A stretch of 16,502 nucleotides of DNA, taken from NCBI GenBank assembly GCA_031969915.1, contig DALYJJ010000129.1, positions 1 to 16,502 on the forward strand, read 5' to 3'. Of this stretch, positions 7,018 to 13,248 are shown piece after piece. The first letter of the stretch is position 1; every line of letters begins with the position of its first letter. The notes beneath the pieces are model-generated. The model was not told the origin of the DNA. It did not search any database and worked only from the letters and a program-made list of their open reading frames with translations. Position numbers and translations under genes: made by a program. The DNA is from DALYJJ01 sp031969915. Lineage in GTDB: Bacteria > Acidobacteriota > Terriglobia > Bryobacterales > Bryobacteraceae.

Positions 7018-7650
7018 ATGCGATACGCTTTGCTGGCTCTGATTTGTACGTTCGCCGATGCGGTGCACGGCGGGGAGGTTCCACTCTTCAACGGGAAGAA
7101 CCTGGACGGATGGGAGTTCCTGGGACGGACCGGGCCGGCGGCGCCGGGCTTCCACGTGCGCGACGGTCTGCTTGAGACGATTCCGGGCAAGGGCATGTTG
7201 TGGTACACGCGCGAGAAGATCGGCAATGCGACGCTGCGTTTGGTGTACCGGCTGTCTGGCGACGGGAACTCGGGCGTGTTCATTCGCATTCCGGAGAAGC
7301 CGCCGTCGGAGGGGTACGCGATTCACAAGGGAATCGAAGTGCAGATCGACGACAGCGAAGACGACTGGCACGTGACGGGCACGCTCTATTCAATGACCAA
7401 GGCGAAGGGGCGCGCGCCGAAGCCCGTCGGGGAGTGGAACACGATGGAGATCCGGCTCGACGGGCTGCGGACGATCGTCAAAGTGAACGGCGTCCTGGTG
7501 ACCGACTACGACGGCGTCTCCCCCGTGCCGGAGCGCACGAAGAGCTACGAGCCGGAGCGGGGGCCGCGGCCGGCGGCGGGCTACATCGGGCTGCAGAACC
7601 ACGATGCCAGCGCAGTGATCGCGTTCAAGGAGATCACGCTCATCCGGTAG
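7018..7650 (+). CDS. Secreted DUF1080 (3-keto-disaccharide hydrolase family) protein
   Basis: This predicted exported protein has 210 residues. A signal peptide covers about 1-18 (MRYALLALICTFADAVHG). The mature part begins with the typical DUF1080 opening EVPLFNGKNLDGWEF and continues as a concanavalin-like beta-sandwich with GNSGVFIRIPEKP, a YEVQI-like GIEVQIDD strand, EWNTMEIRLDGLRTIVKVNG and the closing GYIGLQNHD. Members of the family act on or bind sugars, and some cleave 3-keto-glycosides. The catalytic activity of this one is not proven by sequence. It starts two bases after the ndh stop, so it is probably the last gene of that transcript. It may be functionally unrelated to its neighbours. 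Confidence 0.9.
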   Translation: MRYALLALICTFADAVHGGEVPLFNGKNLDGWEFLGRTGPAAPGFHVRDGLLETIPGKGMLWYTREKIGNATLRLVYRLSGDGNSGVFIRIPEKPPSEGYAIHKGIEVQIDDSEDDWHVTGTLYSMTKAKGRAPKPVGEWNTMEIRLDGLRTIVKVNGVLVTDYDGVSPVPERTKSYEPERGPRPAAGYIGLQNHDASAVIAFKEITLIR

Positions 7651-7665
7651 CGGGGCGCGGCCCCG
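7651..7665. terminator. Short GC hairpin between convergent genes
   Basis: CGGGGC (7651-7656) and GCCCCG (7660-7665) form a perfect 6-bp stem with a 3-base loop directly after the DUF1080 stop. It lies in the 54-base gap to the end of the opposite-strand gene. There is no T-tract on either strand, so termination is plausible only from position and stem. Confidence 0.35.
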
Positions 7666-7704
7666 GGCTCGCGGAACGGCCGGCAGAATCTGTGGACACC
7701 CCTC

Positions 7705-10700
7705 CTACGGTGTAATCGCCAGACTGAGTTGGTAGGCCCCGGCGGCATCGTTCCCCGTGTCGCCCGAAGAAACCAACACCGTGTAGGTTCCGGACAGAGG
7801 GGCAATCCTAGTGATCGTAGCGGTGGTCTCTCCTCGTCCGGAGGTGATCTGGGCGCCGTTCGGACCGATCAACTGGATCGTCGGATAGAACGGGCCCAGC
7901 GGTGCCAGCTCGGAGATCGTGAGGTTGATGGTCTGGCCGGCCACGGCGGTGAAGGTCCACAGATCAATGTCACCGGTGTCGATCGCTCCACTCACACTAC
8001 CGCCGCTCGCGATGGCGCCGCCCTGGTCGCCGGTGGGGACCACGAAGGCGCCAGGCTTGGCCAGGATGAGGCGGTAGTTTCCGGTTGCGTCGTTGCCGAA
8101 GTCGTTCGAGGAGACGATCACCTGGTAGGTGCCGGTGAGAGCCAACGTGCGGTCGATGCGCGCCACGGTTTCGCTCTGGCCGAATGTCACCGTTGCGCCG
8201 TCGGGTCCGATCAGGACCATGCGCGGATAGAAGTCCGTGAGCGGCGCGAGTTCCGTCATTGTGAGGGTGATGGTGTCGCCAGCCTGGGCGTCGAAGGTCC
8301 AGATGTCGAGATCGCCGACCTCGATCGTGCCGGTGTGGTTCTGGCCGTTGGTCACGGGACCGCCCTGGTCGCCGGTGGGGATCACGAAGGCGCCAGGCTT
8401 GGCCAGGATGAGGCGGTAGTTTCCGGTTGCGTCGTTGNNNNNNNNNNNNNNNNNNNNNNNNNNNNNNNNNNNNNNNNNNNNNNNNNNNNNNNNNNNNNNN
8501 NNNNNNNNNNNNNNNNNNNNNNNNNNNNNNNNNNNNNAGAAGTCCGTGAGCGGCGCGAGTTCCGTCATTGTGAGGGTGATGGTGTCGCCAGCGAGCGCGC
8601 TGAAGGTCCACTCATCGACCTCACGGGCAGTGAGGATGGAGCCGAAATGATTGCGGCCGTTGATCAGCGATCCGCCTCCCGCGCCGGGATTCACGGTAAT
8701 CACCACGGTGTCGGGAGCGCCGGCGAGGGCGCCGTCGTTGACAACTAACTGGATGGTGTACGTTCCCTCGACGTCGGGGATGAAGGTTGGCTGCGGCGAC
8801 GTGGTGGAACTCAAAACGGCAGTCGAATCGCTTGGCGCCGACAGAATCGACCACGAGTAGATCAGGGGATTCCCGTCCGGGTCGGAGGAGTTGGAGCCGT
8901 TCAACTGAACCGTTTGGTTGACGACGGTGGTCTGGTCAGGCCCGGCGTTGGAGGTGGGCGCCGCGTTGGCCGTGGTGATCACCACCGTATCGGGAGCGCT
9001 ATTCACCTGTCCGTCACTCACGATCAACTGCGCGATGTACATCCCGGAGCGATCGGCGATGAATGACGGCGACGCGGAGGTGGTGCTCGATAGCACCGCA
9101 GCGCTGCCCGCGGGACGCGTGGTCAGCGACCAGGCATAGGTGAGGGGATTGCCGTCAGCGTCGGAGGAAGCGGAACCGTTGAGCAGGACCGAGTTTCCTA
9201 CCGGGATGTTCGCCTGGTCCGGCCCGGCATTGGCCACGGGAGCCACATTGCTCGTCGCAACGGTGACGGTGTCGGGGGCGGAACTCAGGAAACCGTCGCT
9301 GACGATCAACTGGACGACGTAGGAGCCGGGGCGGTCGGCCGTAAAGACGGGCGTCGCGGCGGTGGGGTTATTGAGGACTGCCGTACTGCCGGCCGGCCGC
9401 GAGGTGAGCGACCAGTTGTAGATCAGCGGCGCGCCCTCGGGGTCCGTGGAAGCCGTCCCGTTCAGGCTGACCACCGCACCCACGGACACCGTCTGATCCG
9501 GTCCGGCATTGGCGACGGGCGCGGAGTTGTTGGTGGCGATGGAGACGGTGTCGGGAGCCGAGTTCTCTGTCCCGTCGTTCACGATGAGCTGGAGGACGAA
9601 CGTGCCGGGCACGTCGGCCGTGAAGGTGGGCATAGCGGCCGCGGAGTTGGAAAGGGCCGCGGCACTGCCGGCGGGGCGGCTGACGAAGGACCAGGCGAAG
9701 GTGAGCGGATTGCCGTCCACGTCGGTGGACCCGGCGCCGTTAAGAGTCACCAGGCTCCGGATGCTGACGGTCTGATCGGGGCCGGCGTTGGCGGTGGGCG
9801 GCGAATTCCCGGTGGTCACGACCACGGTATCGGGGACCGAGTTCACTGTCCCGTCGCTGACGATCAATTGCACCACGTAGGTGCCAGGCGCGTCGGCGAC
9901 GAAGGTAGGCGTGACCGAGGCCGCCGACGTTAAGACTGCCGTGCTGCCTGCCGGCCGGGTGGTGATCGACCACTGGTAGGTCAGGGGATTGCCGTCCACG
10001 TCGGAGGAGGCGGAACCGTTCACGGTGACTGTAGCGCCCACCAAGACGGTTTGGTCGGGGCCTGCGTTGGCCACGGGCGCCGAGTTTTGCGTCGTAATGA
10101 CAACGGTGTCGGGCAGGGAGTTTACGGCGCCGTCGCTGACGATCAACTGGGCGACGTAGGTTCCCGGCCGGTCAATGGTGAAAGTGGGCTTGATCGCCGA
10201 CGGATTCGACAGCACGGCGGCGCTCCCGGCGGGCCGGCTGGTGAAAGACCATGCGAAGGTCAGCGGCTGGCCATCGATGTCACTCGACGCCGATCCGTCC
10301 AATTGCACGACGTTGGTCACGAATCGCGTCTGGTCCGGTCCCGCGTTAGCGACCGGGGAGGAATTGCTGGTATTCACGACGATCGTATCCGGGGCCGAAC
10401 TCACGGTGCCGTCGCTCACGACGAGTTGGATCACGTAGCTTCCGAAAACGTCGATCGTGAAGGTGGGCATCACGGCGGTGGGATTTGAGAGCACGGCGCC
10501 GCTGCCGGCCGGACGGCTGACGAAAGACCATAGGTAGGTGATGGGATTGCCGTCCGCATCCGAGGAACCCGACCCGTTCAGGGTCACGGTGCTGCCGGTG
10601 ATCGCAGTCTGGTCCGGCCCGGCGTTGGCGAAGGGAGCCGAGTTGAGCGTGGAGATCACGACCGTATCCGGGGTGCTGGAGAGGCTGCCATCGCTCACTA

Positions 10701-11307
10701 CGAGCGTCACGGTATAGGCGCCGGCACGATCGGCGACGAACGTGGGATTGACCGAGGACGGATTGGTGAGCACCGCCGCGCTGCCCGCCGGACTCGAGGT
10801 GAGAGTCCATAAGAACGTAAGCGGATTGCCGTCCGGATCGCTCGATGCCGAACCATTCAAGGTGACGCTCGCGCCCAAGGCCACGGTCTGGTCCGGGCCG
10901 GCGTTGGCGACGGGTGGACGGTTCGGTATCACCGGCGTGGCGCTGACGGTGAAGTTCAGGAAAGCCAACTGGAACGGCGTCCTGAGATCATGCCGGATGG
11001 TGAACGTATTGGTGCTGCGGACTGTGGCGCCGGCGGCGATATCCGGAAAGACGAGAGTCCCGGTGACCACGGTGGTGGCCGCGTTCGTGCTCTCGACGGT
11101 GGCGCTAACCTGACGGTACGCGCCGCTCGAACTTGTCGCGAGCGCGTGATAGACCACCTGCGTAACGAAGCGGTCAATTCGGGTCTGGCTGACGAACTCG
11201 ACCCCGGTTACGGCCGGCGTTCCGAACGCAGCAGCCGGCGACAGCATGAGTGCGAGAGCCGCCGCCGCGAGCAATCGGAGGTGACGCGTGGGAGTGTGAT
11301 AACCCAT
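7705..11307 (-). CDS. Giant secreted PKD-repeat protein with C-terminal PPC-like repeats (contains assembly gap)
   Basis: As assembled, it encodes about 1200 residues, of which 34 are unknown. I chose the ATG at 11307 because it gives a clean signal peptide (MGYHTPTRHLRLLAAAALAL, cleaved near residue 28) and has AGGGG (11316-11320, minus strand) eight bases upstream; an ATG at 11361 would add 18 charged residues. After an unassigned domain of about 100 residues come eight PKD-like repeats of about 93 residues (129-872). Each opens with PxANAGPDQT, followed by NGSxSSDxDGNPLTYxWS, RPAGSxAVL, PTFxxDxxGxYxxQLxVSDG and PDTVVI. The C-terminal third holds three PPC-type beta-sandwich repeats (xDIWTFDAQAGDTITLTM, GTYQVIVSS, GNYRLILAK). 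There is no membrane anchor, LPXTG or PEP-CTERM signal, so it is probably released or held by binding. Such modules mediate adhesion or protein/carbohydrate contact; no catalytic domain is visible. It follows the PEP-CTERM gene by 11 bases. Confidence 0.88.
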   Translation of the reverse strand: MGYHTPTRHLRLLAAAALALMLSPAAAFGTPAVTGVEFVSQTRIDRFVTQVVYHALATSSSGAYRQVSATVESTNAATTVVTGTLVFPDIAAGATVRSTNTFTIRHDLRTPFQLAFLNFTVSATPVIPNRPPVANAGPDQTVALGASVTLNGSASSDPDGNPLTFLWTLTSSPAGSAAVLTNPSSVNPTFVADRAGAYTVTLVVSDGSLSSTPDTVVISTLNSAPFANAGPDQTAITGSTVTLNGSGSSDADGNPITYLWSFVSRPAGSGAVLSNPTAVMPTFTIDVFGSYVIQLVVSDGTVSSAPDTIVVNTSNSSPVANAGPDQTRFVTNVVQLDGSASSDIDGQPLTFAWSFTSRPAGSAAVLSNPSAIKPTFTIDRPGTYVAQLIVSDGAVNSLPDTVVITTQNSAPVANAGPDQTVLVGATVTVNGSASSDVDGNPLTYQWSITTRPAGSTAVLTSAASVTPTFVADAPGTYVVQLIVSDGTVNSVPDTVVVTTGNSPPTANAGPDQTVSIRSLVTLNGAGSTDVDGNPLTFAWSFVSRPAGSAAALSNSAAAMPTFTADVPGTFVLQLIVNDGTENSAPDTVSIATNNSAPVANAGPDQTVSVGAVVSLNGTASTDPEGAPLIYNWSLTSRPAGSTAVLNNPTAATPVFTADRPGSYVVQLIVSDGFLSSAPDTVTVATSNVAPVANAGPDQANIPVGNSVLLNGSASSDADGNPLTYAWSLTTRPAGSAAVLSSTTSASPSFIADRSGMYIAQLIVSDGQVNSAPDTVVITTANAAPTSNAGPDQTTVVNQTVQLNGSNSSDPDGNPLIYSWSILSAPSDSTAVLSSTTSPQPTFIPDVEGTYTIQLVVNDGALAGAPDTVVITVNPGAGGGSLINGRNHFGSILTAREVDEWTFSALAGDTITLTMTELAPLTDFXXXXXXXXXXXXXXXXXXXXXXXXXXXXXXXXXXNDATGNYRLILAKPGAFVIPTGDQGGPVTNGQNHTGTIEVGDLDIWTFDAQAGDTITLTMTELAPLTDFYPRMVLIGPDGATVTFGQSETVARIDRTLALTGTYQVIVSSNDFGNDATGNYRLILAKPGAFVVPTGDQGGAIASGGSVSGAIDTGDIDLWTFTAVAGQTINLTISELAPLGPFYPTIQLIGPNGAQITSGRGETTATITRIAPLSGTYTVLVSSGDTGNDAAGAYQLSLAITP
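8018..8592 (-). repeat. Near-identical 342-bp PPC-domain repeat spanning the gap
   Basis: Bases 8018-8095 match 8360-8437 with one mismatch (8040/8382), a shift of 342 bases or 114 codons. Bases 8229-8283 match 8538-8592 exactly. The N run therefore sits inside the second copy of a repeat whose first copy is complete in this window. A third, more diverged copy lies at about 7708-8003. Confidence 0.9.
8438..8537. other. Assembly gap of exactly 100 N
   Basis: The round number suggests a placeholder of unknown length. Comparison with the intact neighbouring repeat predicts 133 missing bases (equivalent to 8096-8228), which would keep the reading frame. Additional whole repeats could also be missing. 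Confidence 0.95.
8691..10923 (-). repeat. Tandem array of eight PKD-like repeats (about 279 bp each)
   Basis: Eight in-frame units of 92-94 codons each begin with the codons for (P)xANAGPDQ and end with a DTVxIxT strand and an Asn/Ser-rich linker. The units are diverged in DNA but highly similar in protein. The most variable part is the third beta strand and the loop after GPDQT. The first unit starts at 10923 (NRPPVANAG) and the last ends at the NPG linker near 8691. Confidence 0.9.
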
Positions 11308-11318
11308 GTGGATGGCCC

Positions 11319-11927
11319 CTAATTGCGGATCTCTGGATGGCTTGCGGCACGCATCGCGCACCGGGATCGGGCGTTGGCTTTCCGGCGCCAGCCGGTTACG
11401 GCCATCGCCACCGCGAGAACGAAGAGAGGGAACGTCGAAGGCTCGGGGATCACTGTCCCGCCCGGAGAGGTTGTGAAGGAATCCTGGCGGATGGTGCCGT
11501 TGGCATTGAAGACACGGAAGGCCTGGCTCGCAGGGGAGCCGCCGCCCAGGTAAGTGAAGGTGACGGAGAAGATCCCGTTCAGGGAAGGGTTGTCCTGAAG
11601 GGCGAAGGCATTGTAGATTCCGGCGTCGAAAGGCGCTGGATTACCGGGATTCGGCTGCTGCAGGATAAGTGCGTCCCAGGCGGGGTCCGGGTTGGCGCCC
11701 GCTGCCAGACTGGCGAACAGGGAAGCGTCGAAGTAGATCTCGAAAAATTCGAATTGCGCGAAAAACTCCCCACTCACCGTGTACTCGTAACGCCAGAGAT
11801 CTTCGCCTGGAACGACGTCGGCGAGATCGTGCGCAACATAGTGAATGACTGCGGCGTGAGCGGGGAACTCTCTGGCCGAAAACAGCGCTGCGCAAGCGAG
11901 GATCAGGGTCTGGAATGACTTTTTCAC
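11319..11927 (-). CDS. PEP-CTERM sorting-domain protein
   Basis: This exported protein has 202 residues and starts at a GTG; its strong site TCGGAGGA lies five bases upstream (core at 11933-11938). A signal peptide covers about 1-25 (MKKSFQTLILACAALFSARE, cleavage near AHA|A). The mature domain (26-155) is rich in Phe, Tyr, Asp and Gly, with no family I recognise. The C-terminus has the PEP-CTERM plan: PEP at 161-163, a hydrophobic helix (about 165-180) and a basic cluster WRRK. In exosortase systems this tail is recognised and cut by the membrane protease EpsH/XrtA-type, delivering the protein to the exterior. The 19 residues after WRRK, again basic, are a longer tail than usual. No exosortase gene lies in the window. 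It is the first gene of a minus-strand pair with the PKD protein, whose ribosome site overlaps this gene's stop region. Confidence 0.85.
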   Translation of the reverse strand: MKKSFQTLILACAALFSAREFPAHAAVIHYVAHDLADVVPGEDLWRYEYTVSGEFFAQFEFFEIYFDASLFASLAAGANPDPAWDALILQQPNPGNPAPFDAGIYNAFALQDNPSLNGIFSVTFTYLGGGSPASQAFRVFNANGTIRQDSFTTSPGGTVIPEPSTFPLFVLAVAMAVTGWRRKANARSRCAMRAASHPEIRN

Positions 11928-12139
11928 GAGCGTCCTCCGAGACGGTAACCGATCTGGGCGCGGGTCTCCTTGGTAACGATCAGATCCCGCTCGTCTGACA
12001 AAGCGATTCGATCCGCGAGTTTTGCGAAAAAAGACTGACCTATTTGCTTAATCGGATCGAGAGCGCCCGGCGTTGTAGACGTACCAGTACGGGGACAACA
12101 GAGTGAGAGCGGCGGATCGCTCACCAAGTTAGACGGCAC
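11924..12139 (-). CDS. Possible small ORF upstream of and overlapping the PEP-CTERM gene
   Basis: A frame of 71 codons from a GTG at 12139 ends in TGA at 11924, overlapping the PEP-CTERM start as GTGA. The second half (KLADRIALSDERDLIVTKET, then RAQIGYRLGG) reads like ordinary protein with GC-biased third positions, while the first third looks random. A stop at 12170-12172 bounds the frame upstream. I do not recognise a family. It could be a short coupled gene, the worn 3' end of an older gene, or chance in a divergent intergenic region. Confidence 0.22.
   Translation of the reverse strand: MPSNLVSDPPLSLCCPRTGTSTTPGALDPIKQIGQSFFAKLADRIALSDERDLIVTKETRAQIGYRLGGRS
11933..11938 (-). promoter_or_regulatory. 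Strong ribosome binding site fixing a GTG start
   Basis: On the minus strand GGAGGA lies five bases before the GTG at 11927. No competing ATG with a comparable site gives a complete signal peptide, so the GTG is taken as the start of the PEP-CTERM gene. Confidence 0.8.
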
Positions 12140-12151
12140 TCGGGACGCTCG

Positions 12152-12182
12152 TCTGTATGATTCTGTATGCTAACGTACAGAA
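12152..12182. promoter_or_regulatory. Probable operator and promoter abutting the NmrA-like gene
   Basis: A perfect inverted repeat TTCTGTA (12161-12167) / TACAGAA (12176-12182), with an 8-base spacer, ends on the base before the ATG. TCTGTATG also occurs twice in direct orientation (12152-12159 and 12162-12169), ten bases apart, about one helical turn. TATGAT (12156-12161) and TATGCT (12166-12171) are -10-like elements inside this block. A dimeric repressor bound here would cover promoter and start codon. The regulator is not in the window; HxlR, TetR or MarR types commonly control such genes. Confidence 0.6.
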
Positions 12183-13091
12183 ATGGCTCAACCGACTGTA
12201 CTCGTGGCCGGCATCACGGGAATGCTGGGTGCAAAGATCGTCGAAGCGTTGCTGGCAGGAGGCGCCCACGTGCGGGCGCTGGTACGTTCGCTGGAACCCG
12301 GAGGCGAGAAGCAACGCGTGCTCGCGGGCTGGCAAGAGCGGGGCGTGACTCTGGTGGAGGGAGACGTGATGGCGCCCGACCGGAGGCTGGACGCGGCGGC
12401 GGCAGGAGCGGACGCGGTGGTGTCTGCTGTGAGCAATGACCCGGGGCTGATCGTCGAGGGGCAGACGAACCTGCTGAGGGCGGCGGAGCGGCAGGGCGTG
12501 AAACGCTTCATCCCCTCGGACTTCTCAGTGGACTACCGCAAGTTGGATTTCGGCGATAACGACAACCTGGATCAGAGGAAAAGCTTTCTGCCCGTGCTGC
12601 AACAGAGCCGCGTGGCGCATACGCTCGTCCTCCAAGGCGCCTTTACGGAGATGCTGCTGACCCCGTTCTTTTCGCCTTATGACCGGGCCTCCCACACCTT
12701 CCGCTATTGGGGAGACGGCACAACGCTCATGGACTTCACGACGGTCGAGGATACGGCTCGCTATGTCGCCGCCACGGTTGTCGATCCACGAACGGAGAAT
12801 CAGGCGCTGCTGGTGGCGGGAGACCAGGTGAACTACCGGCAGATCGCCGAAGCCTTCGAGGCGGCGACGGGCAAAGCTCTGAAACCCGAGAGCCAGGGTA
12901 CATCCGCGGAGTTGCGAGCGTGGATCGATGAGAAGAAACGGACCGCTAACAATGCCTGGGAGTATCTTGGGCAGCAGTACCAGTGGGCGATGATTACCGG
13001 GAAGGGGAAGCTGGACCCGGTGCAGAACTCACTGTACCCGGAGGTCCGGCCGGCGACCGTCCGTTCCTATCTGGCGGCTGCTCTTGCGTAG
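12183..13091 (+). CDS. NmrA-like / isoflavone-reductase-like NAD(P)-binding protein
   Basis: This cytoplasmic atypical short-chain dehydrogenase has 302 residues. The N-terminal Rossmann motif is VLVAGITGMLG (6-16, GxxGxxG), with R35 placed to favour NADPH. RFIPSDFSVDY (108-118) matches the conserved segment of the isoflavone/aromatic alcohol reductase branch of the NmrA family. A later segment, TLMDFTTVEDTARYVA, is also typical. Relatives act as NADPH-dependent reductases or as redox-sensing regulators; the substrate cannot be read. No Shine-Dalgarno sequence precedes the ATG at 12183, and a candidate operator ends on the base before it, so the message may have a very short leader or none. 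It is transcribed alone, divergently from the PEP-CTERM unit. Confidence 0.85.
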   Translation: MAQPTVLVAGITGMLGAKIVEALLAGGAHVRALVRSLEPGGEKQRVLAGWQERGVTLVEGDVMAPDRRLDAAAAGADAVVSAVSNDPGLIVEGQTNLLRAAERQGVKRFIPSDFSVDYRKLDFGDNDNLDQRKSFLPVLQQSRVAHTLVLQGAFTEMLLTPFFSPYDRASHTFRYWGDGTTLMDFTTVEDTARYVAATVVDPRTENQALLVAGDQVNYRQIAEAFEAATGKALKPESQGTSAELRAWIDEKKRTANNAWEYLGQQYQWAMITGKGKLDPVQNSLYPEVRPATVRSYLAAALA

Positions 13092-13190
13092 CTTCCGCTA
13101 GAAGAACCGCTCTTGCCGTTCGCCGGCGTATTGGCGACTTTGTACGCGGCGACGAAGATGTGCCAGCCGCCAGCGGTCCGCGTGGCGCGA
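13067..13190 (-). pseudogene. Possible remnant of a methyltransferase-like C-terminus
   Basis: The 157-base gap between the NmrA-like gene and the next gene contains no intact gene. On the minus strand one frame reads AGGWHIFVAAYKVANTP and then a Ser/Gly tail, ending at a stop at 13067-13069 inside the end of the NmrA-like gene. The aromatic-rich GWHIFVAAYK resembles the final strand of some SAM-dependent methyltransferases (xGxHxFVAARK). No body of such a gene precedes it. This could equally be chance. Confidence 0.18.
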
Positions 13191-13248
13191 AGCGGGCAGC
13201 GTGGGCGGCGGGCGGGCGCGGCCCGGCGGTGACAGAATAAGAGGCATC

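Noticed and set aside
7729..8748. 339-codon plus-strand frame through the gap
   Set aside because: It is antisense to the PPC repeats, and its apparent internal repeats only mirror them.
8691..10923. Repeat array considered as CRISPR or satellite DNA
   Set aside because: The unit is about 279 bases, in frame and conserved at protein level, with no short repeats and unique spacers; it encodes PKD-like domains.
11944..11983. Imperfect direct repeat GGTAACCGATC / GGTAACGATC
   Set aside because: The copies are unequal in length and lie just upstream of the minus-strand start, where a leader would be. No dyad or known operator form supports a function.
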